A stretch of 35,714 bases of DNA from an uncultured Verrucomicrobiota bacterium. Lineage in GTDB: Bacteria; Verrucomicrobiota; Kiritimatiellia; CAIQIC01; Lenti-01. The position numbers and the translations under genes were made by a program. Within the stretch, counting starts at the first letter, position 1; each line of letters begins with the position of its first letter. Where the stretch lies: positions 1 to 35,714 of the forward strand of contig CALKWZ010000018.1 of assembly GCA_938003985.1 (NCBI GenBank), read 5' to 3'. Shown piece after piece: positions 16,912-24,615 of this stretch. The notes beneath the pieces were generated by a model. That model was not told the DNA's origin. It saw only the letters and a program-made list of their open reading frames with translations, and did not search any database.

Positions 16912-17383
16912 GCGGGCGCTGGCGGCGGCGGCCGTCCTGGGCCTGGCGGCGGCGGCGGGCGCGCAGCTCGAAGGCCAGACCGTCAAGGGCTTCCGCCTGC
17001 CGGAATACGACGCGGACGGCAAGCTCAAGCAGCAGCTCTACGGCCAGACGGCGACGTTCCTGGCCGACGGCATCATCCAGCTCACCGGGCTGAAGATCGA
17101 GCTCTTCCGCAAGGGCGAGGTGACGGCGCGGATCTATTCGTCGCTGTGCGCCTACGATCCCGAGCGCAAGCGCGCGGCCTCGAAGCAGCACATCCGCGTG
17201 GTGACGGAAAAGGCCGTGCTGACGGGCGAGGGATTCGCCTGGAACGGCGAGACCGAGCAATTCCAGATTTTCCAGAACGCGAAAGTCGTGCTGGACGGAC
17301 AGATGGACAAGAAGAGCCTCTTGGCTCCGCAGAACGCCGCCGGCGCCGCGCCGGCGGAGGAACCGGCTTCGGAAGAGGAATGA
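16898..17383 (+). CDS. lptC: LptC-like LPS export protein
   Basis: This 161-residue protein has an N-terminal hydrophobic segment (residues 6-22) that is either a signal peptide or a membrane anchor. It is followed by a domain of regularly spaced beta strands typical of the LptA/LptC beta-jellyroll. A Pro/Ala/Glu-rich tail closes it. LptC takes LPS from the inner-membrane LptBFG complex and hands it to LptA. Identification rests mainly on position: it lies between kdsA and an LptA-like gene and before lptB. Start 16898 has a good GGAGG four bases upstream and overlaps kdsA. A second OstA-type periplasmic protein rather than true LptC is possible. Confidence 0.6.
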   Translation: MSWRRRALAAAAVLGLAAAAGAQLEGQTVKGFRLPEYDADGKLKQQLYGQTATFLADGIIQLTGLKIELFRKGEVTARIYSSLCAYDPERKRAASKQHIRVVTEKAVLTGEGFAWNGETEQFQIFQNAKVVLDGQMDKKSLLAPQNAAGAAPAEEPASEEE

Positions 17384-17385
17384 AC

Positions 17386-17916
17386 ATGGCGAAACTGGGC
17401 AGATGGATGGCGCTGGCCGCGGTGGCCGGCGGAGTCGCGGCGGGGCTGCCGGCGCGGGCCGCGCTGGAAGACGACGGGCGCTCGCTGGAGGCGTCGCCGG
17501 ACGCGACGGTGGTGACGGCGGACAAGCTGACGTTCGACTACATCAAGAAGTTCGCGCTGTTCGAGGGCCGCGTGCAGGTGAACGACCCGCGCCTGCAGCT
17601 CAGTTCCGACCGGCTGACGATCGTGTTCACGGAAGACGGCGGGGCCCAGACGATCAAGGCGGAGGGCAAGGTGCTGCTGACGCAGGGCGACAAGAAGGCG
17701 CGCTCCGACGTGGCGGTCTACGACGTGCCCACGGGCAAGATCGTGCTCTCGGGCGGGCCGCCGCAGGTCATGCAGGGCCGCAACATCCTGGAGGGGGAAG
17801 TCATCACGTTCTGGCGGGACCAGCAGAAGCTGGAATGCATGCCGCGGGCCCGGCTGGTGGTGTATTCGGAAGATTTCGGCGATGCGGATTCGTTCTTCAA
17901 GCCCGGGGCGAAATAG
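17386..17916 (+). CDS. lptA: LptA/OstA-like periplasmic LPS transport protein
   Basis: This is a 176-residue exported protein with a signal peptide (residues about 1-26, ending ARA). The OstA-type beta-jellyroll repeats follow (VVTADKLTFDY, ALFEGRVQVNDPRLQLSSDRL, VYDVPTGKIVLSGGP). LptA forms the periplasmic bridge that carries LPS to the outer membrane. ATG 17386 is chosen because a GAGG site lies seven bases upstream; ATG 17380 also overlaps the previous stop (ATGA) but has no room for a ribosome site. It is 52 bases upstream of lptB in the same transcript. Confidence 0.8.
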   Translation: MAKLGRWMALAAVAGGVAAGLPARAALEDDGRSLEASPDATVVTADKLTFDYIKKFALFEGRVQVNDPRLQLSSDRLTIVFTEDGGAQTIKAEGKVLLTQGDKKARSDVAVYDVPTGKIVLSGGPPQVMQGRNILEGEVITFWRDQQKLECMPRARLVVYSEDFGDADSFFKPGAK

Positions 17917-17968
17917 GCTTGCCGCGGCGCGGAAAACGGGTTAACTTTTCATCGATGAGGTACAGTTC

Positions 17969-18712
17969 GTGACCGAATCCGCTCGTGAAAACCTGCTCGT
18001 CGAAACGCGGGGGCTGGTGAAGGAGTACCGCCGGAGACGGGTCGTGAACGGCGTGGCGATGAACGTCCGCGAAGGGGAGATCGTGGGCCTGCTGGGTCCC
18101 AACGGGGCGGGCAAGACGACCAGTTTCTACATGATCACCGGTCTGATCCGGCCGACGAGCGGGCACGTCTTTTTCCGGGGCCAGGACGTCACGAAGCTGC
18201 CGATGTACCGCCGCGCGCGGATGGGGCTGGGCTATCTGGCGCAGGAACCGAGCATTTTCCGCAACCTGACGGTCGAGGAAAACGTGCTGGCGATCCTCGA
18301 AACGCTGCCGATCGGCGCGCGCGAGCGGCGGCGGCGGCTGGAATACCTGCTCGAGGAGCTGAAGATCGGCTACCTCGCCAAGCAGAAGGCCTACACGCTC
18401 AGCGGCGGCGAGCGCCGCCGGCTGGAAATTACCCGCGCGCTGGTGACGGATCCGGCGCTGATCCTGCTCGACGAGCCGTTCAGCGGCGTGGATCCGCTGG
18501 CGGTCTACGACGTGCAGCAGATCATCCGCGACCTCAAGCAGCGCGGCCTGGGGATCCTGATCACCGACCACAACGTGCGCGAGACGCTCTCGGTGGTGGA
18601 CCGGGCCTACGTCATCTATTCGGGCGAGGTGCTCACCGAGGGCACCCGCGACTTCCTGGTCAACGACCCGCAGGCGCGGGAGAAGTACCTGGGCAAGGCG
18701 TTCAGCATGTAG
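17969..18712 (+). CDS. lptB: LPS export ABC transporter ATP-binding protein
   Basis: LptB is the cytoplasmic ATPase that drives LPS extraction from the inner membrane with LptF and LptG, which are not in this window. It has 247 residues. Walker A is GPNGAGKT at about 43-50. The LptB-specific Q-loop region YLAQEPSIFRNLTVEENV is present, followed by the signature LSGGERRR, Walker B ILLDEPFSGVDP and the switch His in TDHNVRE. The GTG start has GAGG eight bases upstream. The match to LptB rather than a generic ABC ATPase is strong. Confidence 0.95.
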   Translation: MTESARENLLVETRGLVKEYRRRRVVNGVAMNVREGEIVGLLGPNGAGKTTSFYMITGLIRPTSGHVFFRGQDVTKLPMYRRARMGLGYLAQEPSIFRNLTVEENVLAILETLPIGARERRRRLEYLLEELKIGYLAKQKAYTLSGGERRRLEITRALVTDPALILLDEPFSGVDPLAVYDVQQIIRDLKQRGLGILITDHNVRETLSVVDRAYVIYSGEVLTEGTRDFLVNDPQAREKYLGKAFSM

Positions 18713-18756
18713 GGCAACGGATTTTCGTCGAAACCAACGAACAGAAGGGAGCCGGA

Positions 18757-19092
18757 ATGGACATCCAGATCACAGGACGGAACGTGACGGTGAACGAAGG
18801 GCTGCGGGAGTACGTGGACGGCCGGCTGGGGCCGGTGCTGGAAGCCTACCCGCGGATCGAAAGCGCCCACGCGATCCTCTCGCACGAGAAGTACCGCTTC
18901 ACGGCGGAATTCGTCGTGCAGGGCCGCGACAAGCTGCGCGAAGTGGCGCAGGAAACGACGGACGACCTGTATGCCGCGATCGACGCGGCCGCCCAGAAGA
19001 TCGACGTGCAGCTGCGCAAGTCGCGCCAGAAGATGATCGACAAGCACCACGAGCGCCAGCGCCTGACGGACGTGGAGCCGCCGGAGGCCTAG
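18757..19092 (+). CDS. hpf: Ribosome hibernation-promoting factor, short form
   Basis: Hpf binds the 30S subunit at the tRNA and mRNA sites and favours inactive ribosome dimers under starvation. This copy has 111 residues, the length of the short type without the C-terminal dimerisation domain. The start MDIQITGRNVTVNEGLREYV and the basic helix KSRQKMIDKHH are typical. In many bacteria hpf sits between rpoN and ptsN after lptB; here it follows lptB directly and rpoN is absent. An AGGGAG ribosome site is present. Confidence 0.93.
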   Translation: MDIQITGRNVTVNEGLREYVDGRLGPVLEAYPRIESAHAILSHEKYRFTAEFVVQGRDKLREVAQETTDDLYAAIDAAAQKIDVQLRKSRQKMIDKHHERQRLTDVEPPEA

Positions 19093-19102
19093 CCGCCGCC
19101 GC

Positions 19103-19130
19103 GCGGGAGCCGGCCCCGGCCGGCTCCCGC
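19103..19130 (+). other. Perfect 13-bp hairpin between hpf and hprK
   Basis: A perfect 13-bp G+C stem (19103-19115 with 19118-19130) around a two-base centre follows the hpf stop. No T run follows, so it is not a classic terminator. It may limit read-through or protect the upstream mRNA end, giving different hpf and hprK levels. Confidence 0.5.
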
Positions 19131-19148
19131 ACCTTGGGAACGAACGCC

Positions 19149-20102
19149 ATGTGGAGAACCGCCGAAAGCCCCCGGATCACGGTCGCCGACTTCTTCGAAG
19201 CCGGCCGCGCATCCCTGCAGATGGATTGGGAAGCCAATCCGGAAGCCGCCGTCGGCCGGGAGATCACCGAGGTGGCGCTCAACCGCCCCGGCCTGGCGCT
19301 GGCCGGTTTCCTGCGCTATTTCGCCTACCGCCGCATCCAGGTGCTGGGGCTGGCGGAGATGACCTATTTGGCCAGCCTGCCCGCGGCGGAACGGATCGAG
19401 CGCCTGGGCGCCCTGGCGCACGTGCCCGGCGTCGTCATGTCGCGCGGCCGGCGCCTGCCGGCCTATTTCCGGCAGGTGTGCGCGCGGCTCGGGGTGCCGG
19501 TCATGCGCACGCATCTGGTGACCGGCCACTTCATGAACGCGGGCACGGTGCTGATGCAGAACCTGACCAGCCCGCGCATCCGCGTGCCCGGCACCATGAT
19601 CGAAATCAACGGCGTGGGCGTGCTGCTGGAAGGCGAGCCCGGCATCGGCAAGAGCGAAATCGCCCTGGCGCTGATCAAGCGCGGCCACAGCCTGGTGGCG
19701 GACGACACCACCGTGCTGACCCGCGACAGCACCGGCGCCATCCAGGGCTCCGCGGTGCCGATCACGCGCGAGCACATGGAAATCCGCGGGCTGGGCATCA
19801 TCCACGTGCCCGGGCTCTTCGGCGTGGCCTCGATGCGCGACGGCATGCGCCTGGACCTCATCATCCGCATGCAGAAGGCGGCGGTCGGCGCGGACGACAT
19901 CGACCGGACGGGCCTCGACGCCCAGTTCCGCGACGTCCTCGGGGTGCCCGTGCCGCTGATCGCCGTGCCCGTGGCGGCCGGCCGCGATTTGACGAACGTG
20001 GTCGAAGTGGCCGCGCTCAACCAGCGCATGAAGCAGATGGGCCACGACGCCGCGCGCGAGCTCGATGAAAAGCTCAAGGTGGCCCTGGCCCGGAAGGATT
20101 GA
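19149..20102 (+). CDS. hprK: HPr kinase/phosphorylase
   Basis: HprK phosphorylates and dephosphorylates HPr on a regulatory serine, linking metabolite state to gene control. This copy has 317 residues from ATG 19149; TTG 19134 is an alternative. The P-loop is GEPGIGKSE (Lys168, Ser169), followed by RGHSLVADD, and the family's EIRGLGIIHVPGLFG loop is intact. Two positions look unusual compared with well-studied Firmicute enzymes: VPGTM stands where those have VHG, and Pro164 is where Ser is common in the P-loop. The gene is followed at four bases by ptsH, its substrate, which supports function. Confidence 0.93.
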   Translation: MWRTAESPRITVADFFEAGRASLQMDWEANPEAAVGREITEVALNRPGLALAGFLRYFAYRRIQVLGLAEMTYLASLPAAERIERLGALAHVPGVVMSRGRRLPAYFRQVCARLGVPVMRTHLVTGHFMNAGTVLMQNLTSPRIRVPGTMIEINGVGVLLEGEPGIGKSEIALALIKRGHSLVADDTTVLTRDSTGAIQGSAVPITREHMEIRGLGIIHVPGLFGVASMRDGMRLDLIIRMQKAAVGADDIDRTGLDAQFRDVLGVPVPLIAVPVAAGRDLTNVVEVAALNQRMKQMGHDAARELDEKLKVALARKD

Positions 20103-20105
20103 CCG

Positions 20106-20411
20106 GTGGACAGCAGCAAAAAACCGACTTCGGCCGCCGCCGCCGCGCTGACCCGCGAGGTGACGGTCCTCAACCGCTACGGCATCCATGCGCGGCCCGC
20201 CGCGCTGCTGGTCAAGGCCGCGACCGGCTTCGCGTGCGAGATCCTGCTCGAGAAGAACGGGGTCAAGGTCAACGCGAAGAGCATCATGGGCCTGCTGACG
20301 CTGGAGGGCAACCACGGCGCCAAACTGAAAATCCACGCCGCGGGCGCCGACGCCGCCGCCGCCGTCGCGGCGCTGGCGGACCTGTTCGAACGGAAGTTCT
20401 TCGAAGACTGA
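20106..20411 (+). CDS. ptsH: Phosphocarrier protein HPr
   Basis: HPr accepts phosphate from EI on a histidine and is the target of HprK on a serine. This copy has 101 residues, about 15 longer at the N-terminus than usual because of a Ser/Ala-rich stretch. His28 lies in GIHARPA and the regulatory Ser59 in AKSIMGLLTLEG, so both phosphorylation sites are kept. The GTG start lies four bases after hprK, and ptsI follows after ten bases. Confidence 0.95.
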   Translation: MDSSKKPTSAAAAALTREVTVLNRYGIHARPAALLVKAATGFACEILLEKNGVKVNAKSIMGLLTLEGNHGAKLKIHAAGADAAAAVAALADLFERKFFED

Positions 20412-20421
20412 GGAGGCGGCC

Positions 20422-22191
20422 ATGGAGGCCCGGCAGGAGCTCGAGATGCGGGGGATCGGAGCCGCGCCGGGCATCGTCGCCGGCCCCGTCCTGCTGCTGA
20501 AGGCGGACGACGAGCCGCTGCCCGAGTACGCCGTGGAGGCCGCGGACGTGCCGCGCGAGATGCTCCGCCTCGAAGCCGCCCTGATCGAAACCCGCCGCCA
20601 GCTCCACGACGTCCAGCGGCGCGTCGGCGAAGCCCTCGGCGGCGAAAGCGCCGGGATTTTCGAGGCGCACCTGCAGGTGGTGGACGATCCCAGCTTCGTC
20701 GACGAGGTCTACCGCGACGTCCGCGAGAAGCGCAAGAACGTCGAGAAGGTCGTGTTCGAAGTGGCCGAGCGCTACGCCCGCACGCTGCGGGAAATGGAAG
20801 ACGACTATCTCCGCGAGCGGGCCGCCGACCTCCGCGACGTGGCCCGGCGCATCCTGCGCAACCTGGCGGGCGGCGGCGGCGAATGGCTCGCGGGCCTCGA
20901 AACCCCGCGCATCCTCGTCGCGCACGACGTCGCGCCGTCGGAGATGGCCGCGTTCGACCGCCGCAAGGTGCTCGGCGTGGTGACGGAGGGCGGCAGTCCC
21001 ACCTCGCACGTGGCCATCATGGCGCGCGCGATGGAACTGCCGGCCATCGTGGGCGTGCGCGGGGCGACCGCCCGGCTGGCCGACGGCGACCGCGTCGTGC
21101 TCGACGGCGTCCGCGGCCTGCTGGTGGCGCATCCGTCGCCGGCGCGCGAAGCGGACTACGACCGCCTGGCGCGCAGCCGCGCGGCCATCCAGAAGCGGCT
21201 CGGCGCGCTGCGGGACGAACCGGCCGTCACGCTCGACGGCCACGCTGTGGATCTGGCGGCGAACATCGAGATGCCGGCGGACGTGGAGGCCGCGCAGGCG
21301 CGCGGGGCCCGGGGCGTCGGGCTGTTCCGCAGCGAATACCTGTTCATGGGCGGCGGCGGCGAACCGAGCGAGGAGCGCCAGTACGAGGCCTATGCGGAAG
21401 TGGCCCGCAAGGTTCTGCCCGAGGCGGCCATCATCCGCACCCTCGATCTCGGCGGCGACAAGGTCGCGGCCGCGGGCAAGCTGGCGCCGGAGGACAATCC
21501 GTTCCTGGGGTGGCGCGCCATCCGCCTGTGCCTGGACCGGCCGTCGCTGTTCAAGGCCCAGTTGCGGGCCTTGCTGCGGGCGTCCGCGCTCAATCCCCGG
21601 CTGCGGATCATGTATCCGATGATCAGCCGCGCGGCGGAGGTGGACCAGGCCAACGCGGTCCTGGAAGAGTGCAAGGCGGAACTGGCCGCCGCGGGCGCGG
21701 ATTTCAATCCCGACGTCGAAGTCGGCGCGATGATCGAAATCCCGTCGGCCGCGCTGACGGCGGACCTGATCGCGCCGAAGGTGAAGTTTTTCAGCATCGG
21801 CACGAACGACCTCGTGCAGTACACGCTGGCGATCGACCGGGGCAACGAGCGCGTGGCGCACCTCTACGAGCCGACCCACCCGGCCGTGCTCCAGTTGATC
21901 CACCGCACGGTGGAAGCCGGCCGGCGCCACGGCATCTGGACGGGGGTCTGCGGCGAAACGGCCGGCAATCCGGTGCTGGTGCCCCTGCTGCTGGGGCTGG
22001 GGGTGACCGAACTCAGCGCCAGTCCCGGCGCCCTGCCGCTGGTCAAGGACGTCGTCCGCCGCCTGCGGTGGACGGACGCCCAGGACCTGGCCGCGGCCGC
22101 CTTGACCAAGCCCACCGGGGCCGAAGTGCTGGCGCTCTGCCGCGACCTCGTTCGCCGGATCGCGCCGGAAATACTTGAATTGGCCGAGTAA
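20422..22191 (+). CDS. ptsI: Phosphoenolpyruvate-protein phosphotransferase (Enzyme I)
   Basis: EI takes phosphate from phosphoenolpyruvate and passes it to HPr. It has 589 residues, the usual size. The N-terminus GIGAAPGIVAGPVLLL, the phospho-His domain with His196 in GGSPTSHVAIMAR and the C-terminal PEP-binding barrel with Cys510 in GVCGETAGNP are all present. No sugar permease (EII) gene is seen in the window, so a regulatory rather than sugar-import role is possible. The promoter of metK starts within the last codons of this gene. Confidence 0.95.
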   Translation: MEARQELEMRGIGAAPGIVAGPVLLLKADDEPLPEYAVEAADVPREMLRLEAALIETRRQLHDVQRRVGEALGGESAGIFEAHLQVVDDPSFVDEVYRDVREKRKNVEKVVFEVAERYARTLREMEDDYLRERAADLRDVARRILRNLAGGGGEWLAGLETPRILVAHDVAPSEMAAFDRRKVLGVVTEGGSPTSHVAIMARAMELPAIVGVRGATARLADGDRVVLDGVRGLLVAHPSPAREADYDRLARSRAAIQKRLGALRDEPAVTLDGHAVDLAANIEMPADVEAAQARGARGVGLFRSEYLFMGGGGEPSEERQYEAYAEVARKVLPEAAIIRTLDLGGDKVAAAGKLAPEDNPFLGWRAIRLCLDRPSLFKAQLRALLRASALNPRLRIMYPMISRAAEVDQANAVLEECKAELAAAGADFNPDVEVGAMIEIPSAALTADLIAPKVKFFSIGTNDLVQYTLAIDRGNERVAHLYEPTHPAVLQLIHRTVEAGRRHGIWTGVCGETAGNPVLVPLLLGLGVTELSASPGALPLVKDVVRRLRWTDAQDLAAAALTKPTGAEVLALCRDLVRRIAPEILELAE

Positions 22192-22202
22192 TCCCGTATA
22201 TT
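22175..22202 (+). promoter_or_regulatory. Promoter of metK
   Basis: The -35 TTGAAT (22175-22180) and -10 TATATT (22197-22202) are 16 bp apart and overlap the ptsI end. The expected leader is about 35 nt and carries AAGGAG (22232-22237) six bases before ATG 22244. There is no space for a SAM riboswitch. Confidence 0.65.
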
Positions 22203-22243
22203 TGCCGGGATTATCGGTCGAAAACCCCTGGAAGGAGTTCCCC

Positions 22244-23437
22244 ATGTCCAAGAATACCGTGTTCACCTCCGAGTCCGTTTCCGAAGGCCATCCCGACAAG
22301 CTGTGCGATGCCGTTTCGGACGCGATCCTCGACGCCTGCCTCGCGCAGGATCCCAAGAGCCGCGTGGCCTGCGAAACGCTCGCCAAGACCGGCATGGTCG
22401 TCGTCGCCGGCGAAATCACCACGAAGGCGATCGTCAACTACGCCGAAGTGGCCCGCAAGGCCGTGACGGAAATCGGCTACAACCACCAGGAATCCGGTTT
22501 CAACGGCAACATCTGCGCGGTGCTCGTCGCCATCGAAAACCAGTCGCCCGACATCGCCCAGGGCGTGAACGCCGCGAAGGCCGAAGGCAAGGCCACGGCC
22601 GAGCAGGGCGCCGGCGACCAGGGCATGATGTTCGGCTACGCCTGCGACGAAACCCCCGAACTGATGCCGATGCCGATCGTCCTGGCCCACCGGATCATGC
22701 GCAAGCTGACCGACCTGCGCAAGGCCGGCAAGATGCCGTGGGTGCGTCCGGACTCCAAGAGCCAGGTGTCCGTCGAATACGATGCGAACGGCAAGCCCGT
22801 GCGCGTGGACACCGTGGTCGTTTCGACCCAGCACGCCCCGCACGTCTCGAACAAGCAGATCCGCAAGGAAATCATCGAGAAGGTGATCAAGGCCTCGGTG
22901 CCGGCGAAGCTGCTGGACAAGCGCACGGTCTACCACGTGAATCCGACCGGCCGCTTCGTCGTCGGCGGCCCGCAGGGCGACTGCGGCGTCACCGGCCGCA
23001 AGATCATCGTGGACACCTACGGCGGCATGGGCCGGCACGGCGGCGGCGCCTTCTCCGGCAAGGATCCCTCGAAGGTGGACCGCAGCGCGGCCTACATGGC
23101 CCGCTACGTCGCCAAGAACATCGTGGCGGCCAAGCTGGCCAAGCGCTGCGAAGTGCAGTTGGCCTACGCCATCGGCTATCCCGACCCGGTCTCCGTCCAC
23201 GTCGAGACCTTCGGCACGGGCGCCGTGTCCGACGACAAGATCGCCAAGGCGGTCCGCGCCGTTTTCGGCCTGAAGCCGGCCGAAATCGTCAAGCAGCTCA
23301 ACCTGCTGCGCCCGATCTACTCCCTGACCGACCAGTACGGCCACTTCGGCCGCCGGGCGGGCGACAAGAACTTCAAGTTCTTCACCTGGGAACAGACCGA
23401 CAAGGCCGCGGCCCTCGTCAAGGCCGTCGCCAAGTAG
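22244..23437 (+). CDS. metK: S-adenosylmethionine synthetase
   Basis: MetK makes S-adenosylmethionine from methionine and ATP in the cytosol. This copy has 397 residues. Signature sequences include FTSESVSEGHPDKLCD, GAGDQGMMFGYA, GPQGDCGVTGRKIIVDTYGG and GGGAFSGKDPSKVDRSAAY. ATG 22244 is supported by AAGGAG and by the family N-terminus; the upstream in-frame codons overlap the ptsI end and the promoter. The gene has its own promoter and terminator. Its product would also supply the SAM used by QueA encoded nearby. Confidence 0.98.
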   Translation: MSKNTVFTSESVSEGHPDKLCDAVSDAILDACLAQDPKSRVACETLAKTGMVVVAGEITTKAIVNYAEVARKAVTEIGYNHQESGFNGNICAVLVAIENQSPDIAQGVNAAKAEGKATAEQGAGDQGMMFGYACDETPELMPMPIVLAHRIMRKLTDLRKAGKMPWVRPDSKSQVSVEYDANGKPVRVDTVVVSTQHAPHVSNKQIRKEIIEKVIKASVPAKLLDKRTVYHVNPTGRFVVGGPQGDCGVTGRKIIVDTYGGMGRHGGGAFSGKDPSKVDRSAAYMARYVAKNIVAAKLAKRCEVQLAYAIGYPDPVSVHVETFGTGAVSDDKIAKAVRAVFGLKPAEIVKQLNLLRPIYSLTDQYGHFGRRAGDKNFKFFTWEQTDKAAALVKAVAK

Positions 23438-23455
23438 GAAGCTCTCGCTTGCTCG

Positions 23456-23484
23456 GGACGCCGCGGTCGCGCGGCGTCCTTTTT
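23456..23484 (+). terminator. Rho-independent terminator of metK
   Basis: A perfect 10-bp stem (GGACGCCGCG 23456-23465 with CGCGGCGTCC 23470-23479), loop GTCG, is followed by five T residues. Confidence 0.95.
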
Positions 23485-23509
23485 CATGCCCCGGTTCCGG
23501 GGTTGCCGC

Positions 23510-23538
23510 TTGCATTTCCGGGGCGCCCCCGCTAGAAG
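23510..23538 (+). promoter_or_regulatory. Promoter of the carboxypeptidase-queA pair (leaderless type)
   Basis: The -35 TTGCAT (23510-23515) and -10 TAGAAG (23533-23538) are 17 bp apart. Only six bases lie between the -10 box and ATG 23545, and no ribosome site fits there. Confidence 0.6.
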
Positions 23539-23544
23539 TTCCGC

Positions 23545-24615
23545 ATGAAGAAAATCCTCTTTTCCCTGGCGTTGATCGGCTTGGCGGTTCCGGCGGCGTT
23601 CGCGCAATCGATCGCGCGCGATCCCTACAACGGGGCCATCGTGATCGACGCCAGCGACGGCCGCGTGCTCTTCGAGGACGGCGCGGACCGCCCCGGCTAT
23701 CCGGCCAGCATGCTCAAACTGATGGATCTGTTCGTGATCCTCGACCGCGTGAAGGCGGGCCAGTTGCGCCTCGACGAGACCGTCCCGGTGACGAAGGAAG
23801 CCTTCGACATGGGCGGCTCGCAGGTCTGGCTCGATCCGCGCGAAAGCTTCCCCGTCGAAGAACTGCTCTATGCGCTGATGATCCAGTCCGCGAACGACGC
23901 CGCGATGGCCCTGGCCCAGCACGTCGGCGGCAGCCGCGAAGGCTTCGTCCAGCTGATGAACCAGAAGGCGCGCGAACTCGGCCTGTCGCCCGTCACGCAG
24001 TTCCAGTCGCCCCACGGCCTGCCGCCGGCCGCCGGCCAGCGGCCCGACATGACCACGCCGCGCGATTTCGCCAAGCTCTGCCAGGCCCTGCTCGCCGCGC
24101 ATCCCGAGACCTTGAAGTACACCTCCGTCATCCAGCGGCCGTTCCGGCCCGACGCGCCGCAACCGGTGATCATGGGCAACCACAACGCGCTGCTGGGGAC
24201 CTTCCCGGGCTGCGACGGCCTGAAGACCGGCTGGATCCGCGCCAGCGGCTACTGCCTCGCCGCCACCGTCCAGCGCGACGGCCGCCGCGTGATCTCCGTC
24301 GTGATGGGCAGCGCGACCAAAGCGGCCAACGTCGCCAAGACCAAGGAGCTGATCAACCGCTGCCTGCCGGACGCGGCCCGCGCGGCGGCCGCGCCGCCGG
24401 CGCCCGCCGTCCAGCCGGCGCCCGTTCCCGCGCCGGCCCCGGTCGTCCTCGACGATCCGGCGCAGGGCGAGGAGCCGGACGAGCCCGCGGAGCAAGCCGA
24501 AGAAACCGCCGAAAAGCGCGGCGGCTGGCTGGGCAAAGTCGGCTACGTCCTGCTGGGCGCCTTCCTCGCCGTCGTCGTGGGCCTCGCGGTTCAGCGCCGG
24601 CTGCTGCTGCGATGA
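23545..24615 (+). CDS. D-alanyl-D-alanine carboxypeptidase, PBP5-type (peptidase S11)
   Basis: This periplasmic enzyme trims the terminal D-Ala of peptidoglycan stem peptides. It has 356 residues and a signal peptide ending AFA at 20. The three penicillin-binding motifs are present: SxxK as Ser55-Met-Leu-Lys58, SxN as Ser115-Ala-Asn117 and KTG at 227-229. A Pro/Ala then acidic linker (about 283-325) leads to a C-terminal transmembrane segment (about 330-348) and basic tail. That replaces the amphipathic anchor and the PBP5 C-terminal domain of the E. coli proteins. The stop overlaps the queA start (ATGA). Confidence 0.93.
   Translation: MKKILFSLALIGLAVPAAFAQSIARDPYNGAIVIDASDGRVLFEDGADRPGYPASMLKLMDLFVILDRVKAGQLRLDETVPVTKEAFDMGGSQVWLDPRESFPVEELLYALMIQSANDAAMALAQHVGGSREGFVQLMNQKARELGLSPVTQFQSPHGLPPAAGQRPDMTTPRDFAKLCQALLAAHPETLKYTSVIQRPFRPDAPQPVIMGNHNALLGTFPGCDGLKTGWIRASGYCLAATVQRDGRRVISVVMGSATKAANVAKTKELINRCLPDAARAAAAPPAPAVQPAPVPAPAPVVLDDPAQGEEPDEPAEQAEETAEKRGGWLGKVGYVLLGAFLAVVVGLAVQRRLLLR

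Noticed and set aside
19103..19130. Rho-independent terminator after hpf
   Set aside because: The stem is strong but is followed by ACCTTGGG instead of a T run, and the genes around it form a conserved block.
22192..22243. SAM riboswitch before metK
   Set aside because: Only 52 bases separate ptsI and metK and they hold a promoter and a ribosome site, with no room for a known SAM aptamer.
23488..23501. Second terminator after metK (CCCCGG/CCGGGG)
   Set aside because: The loop would be two bases and no T run follows; the stem at 23456-23484 already explains termination.
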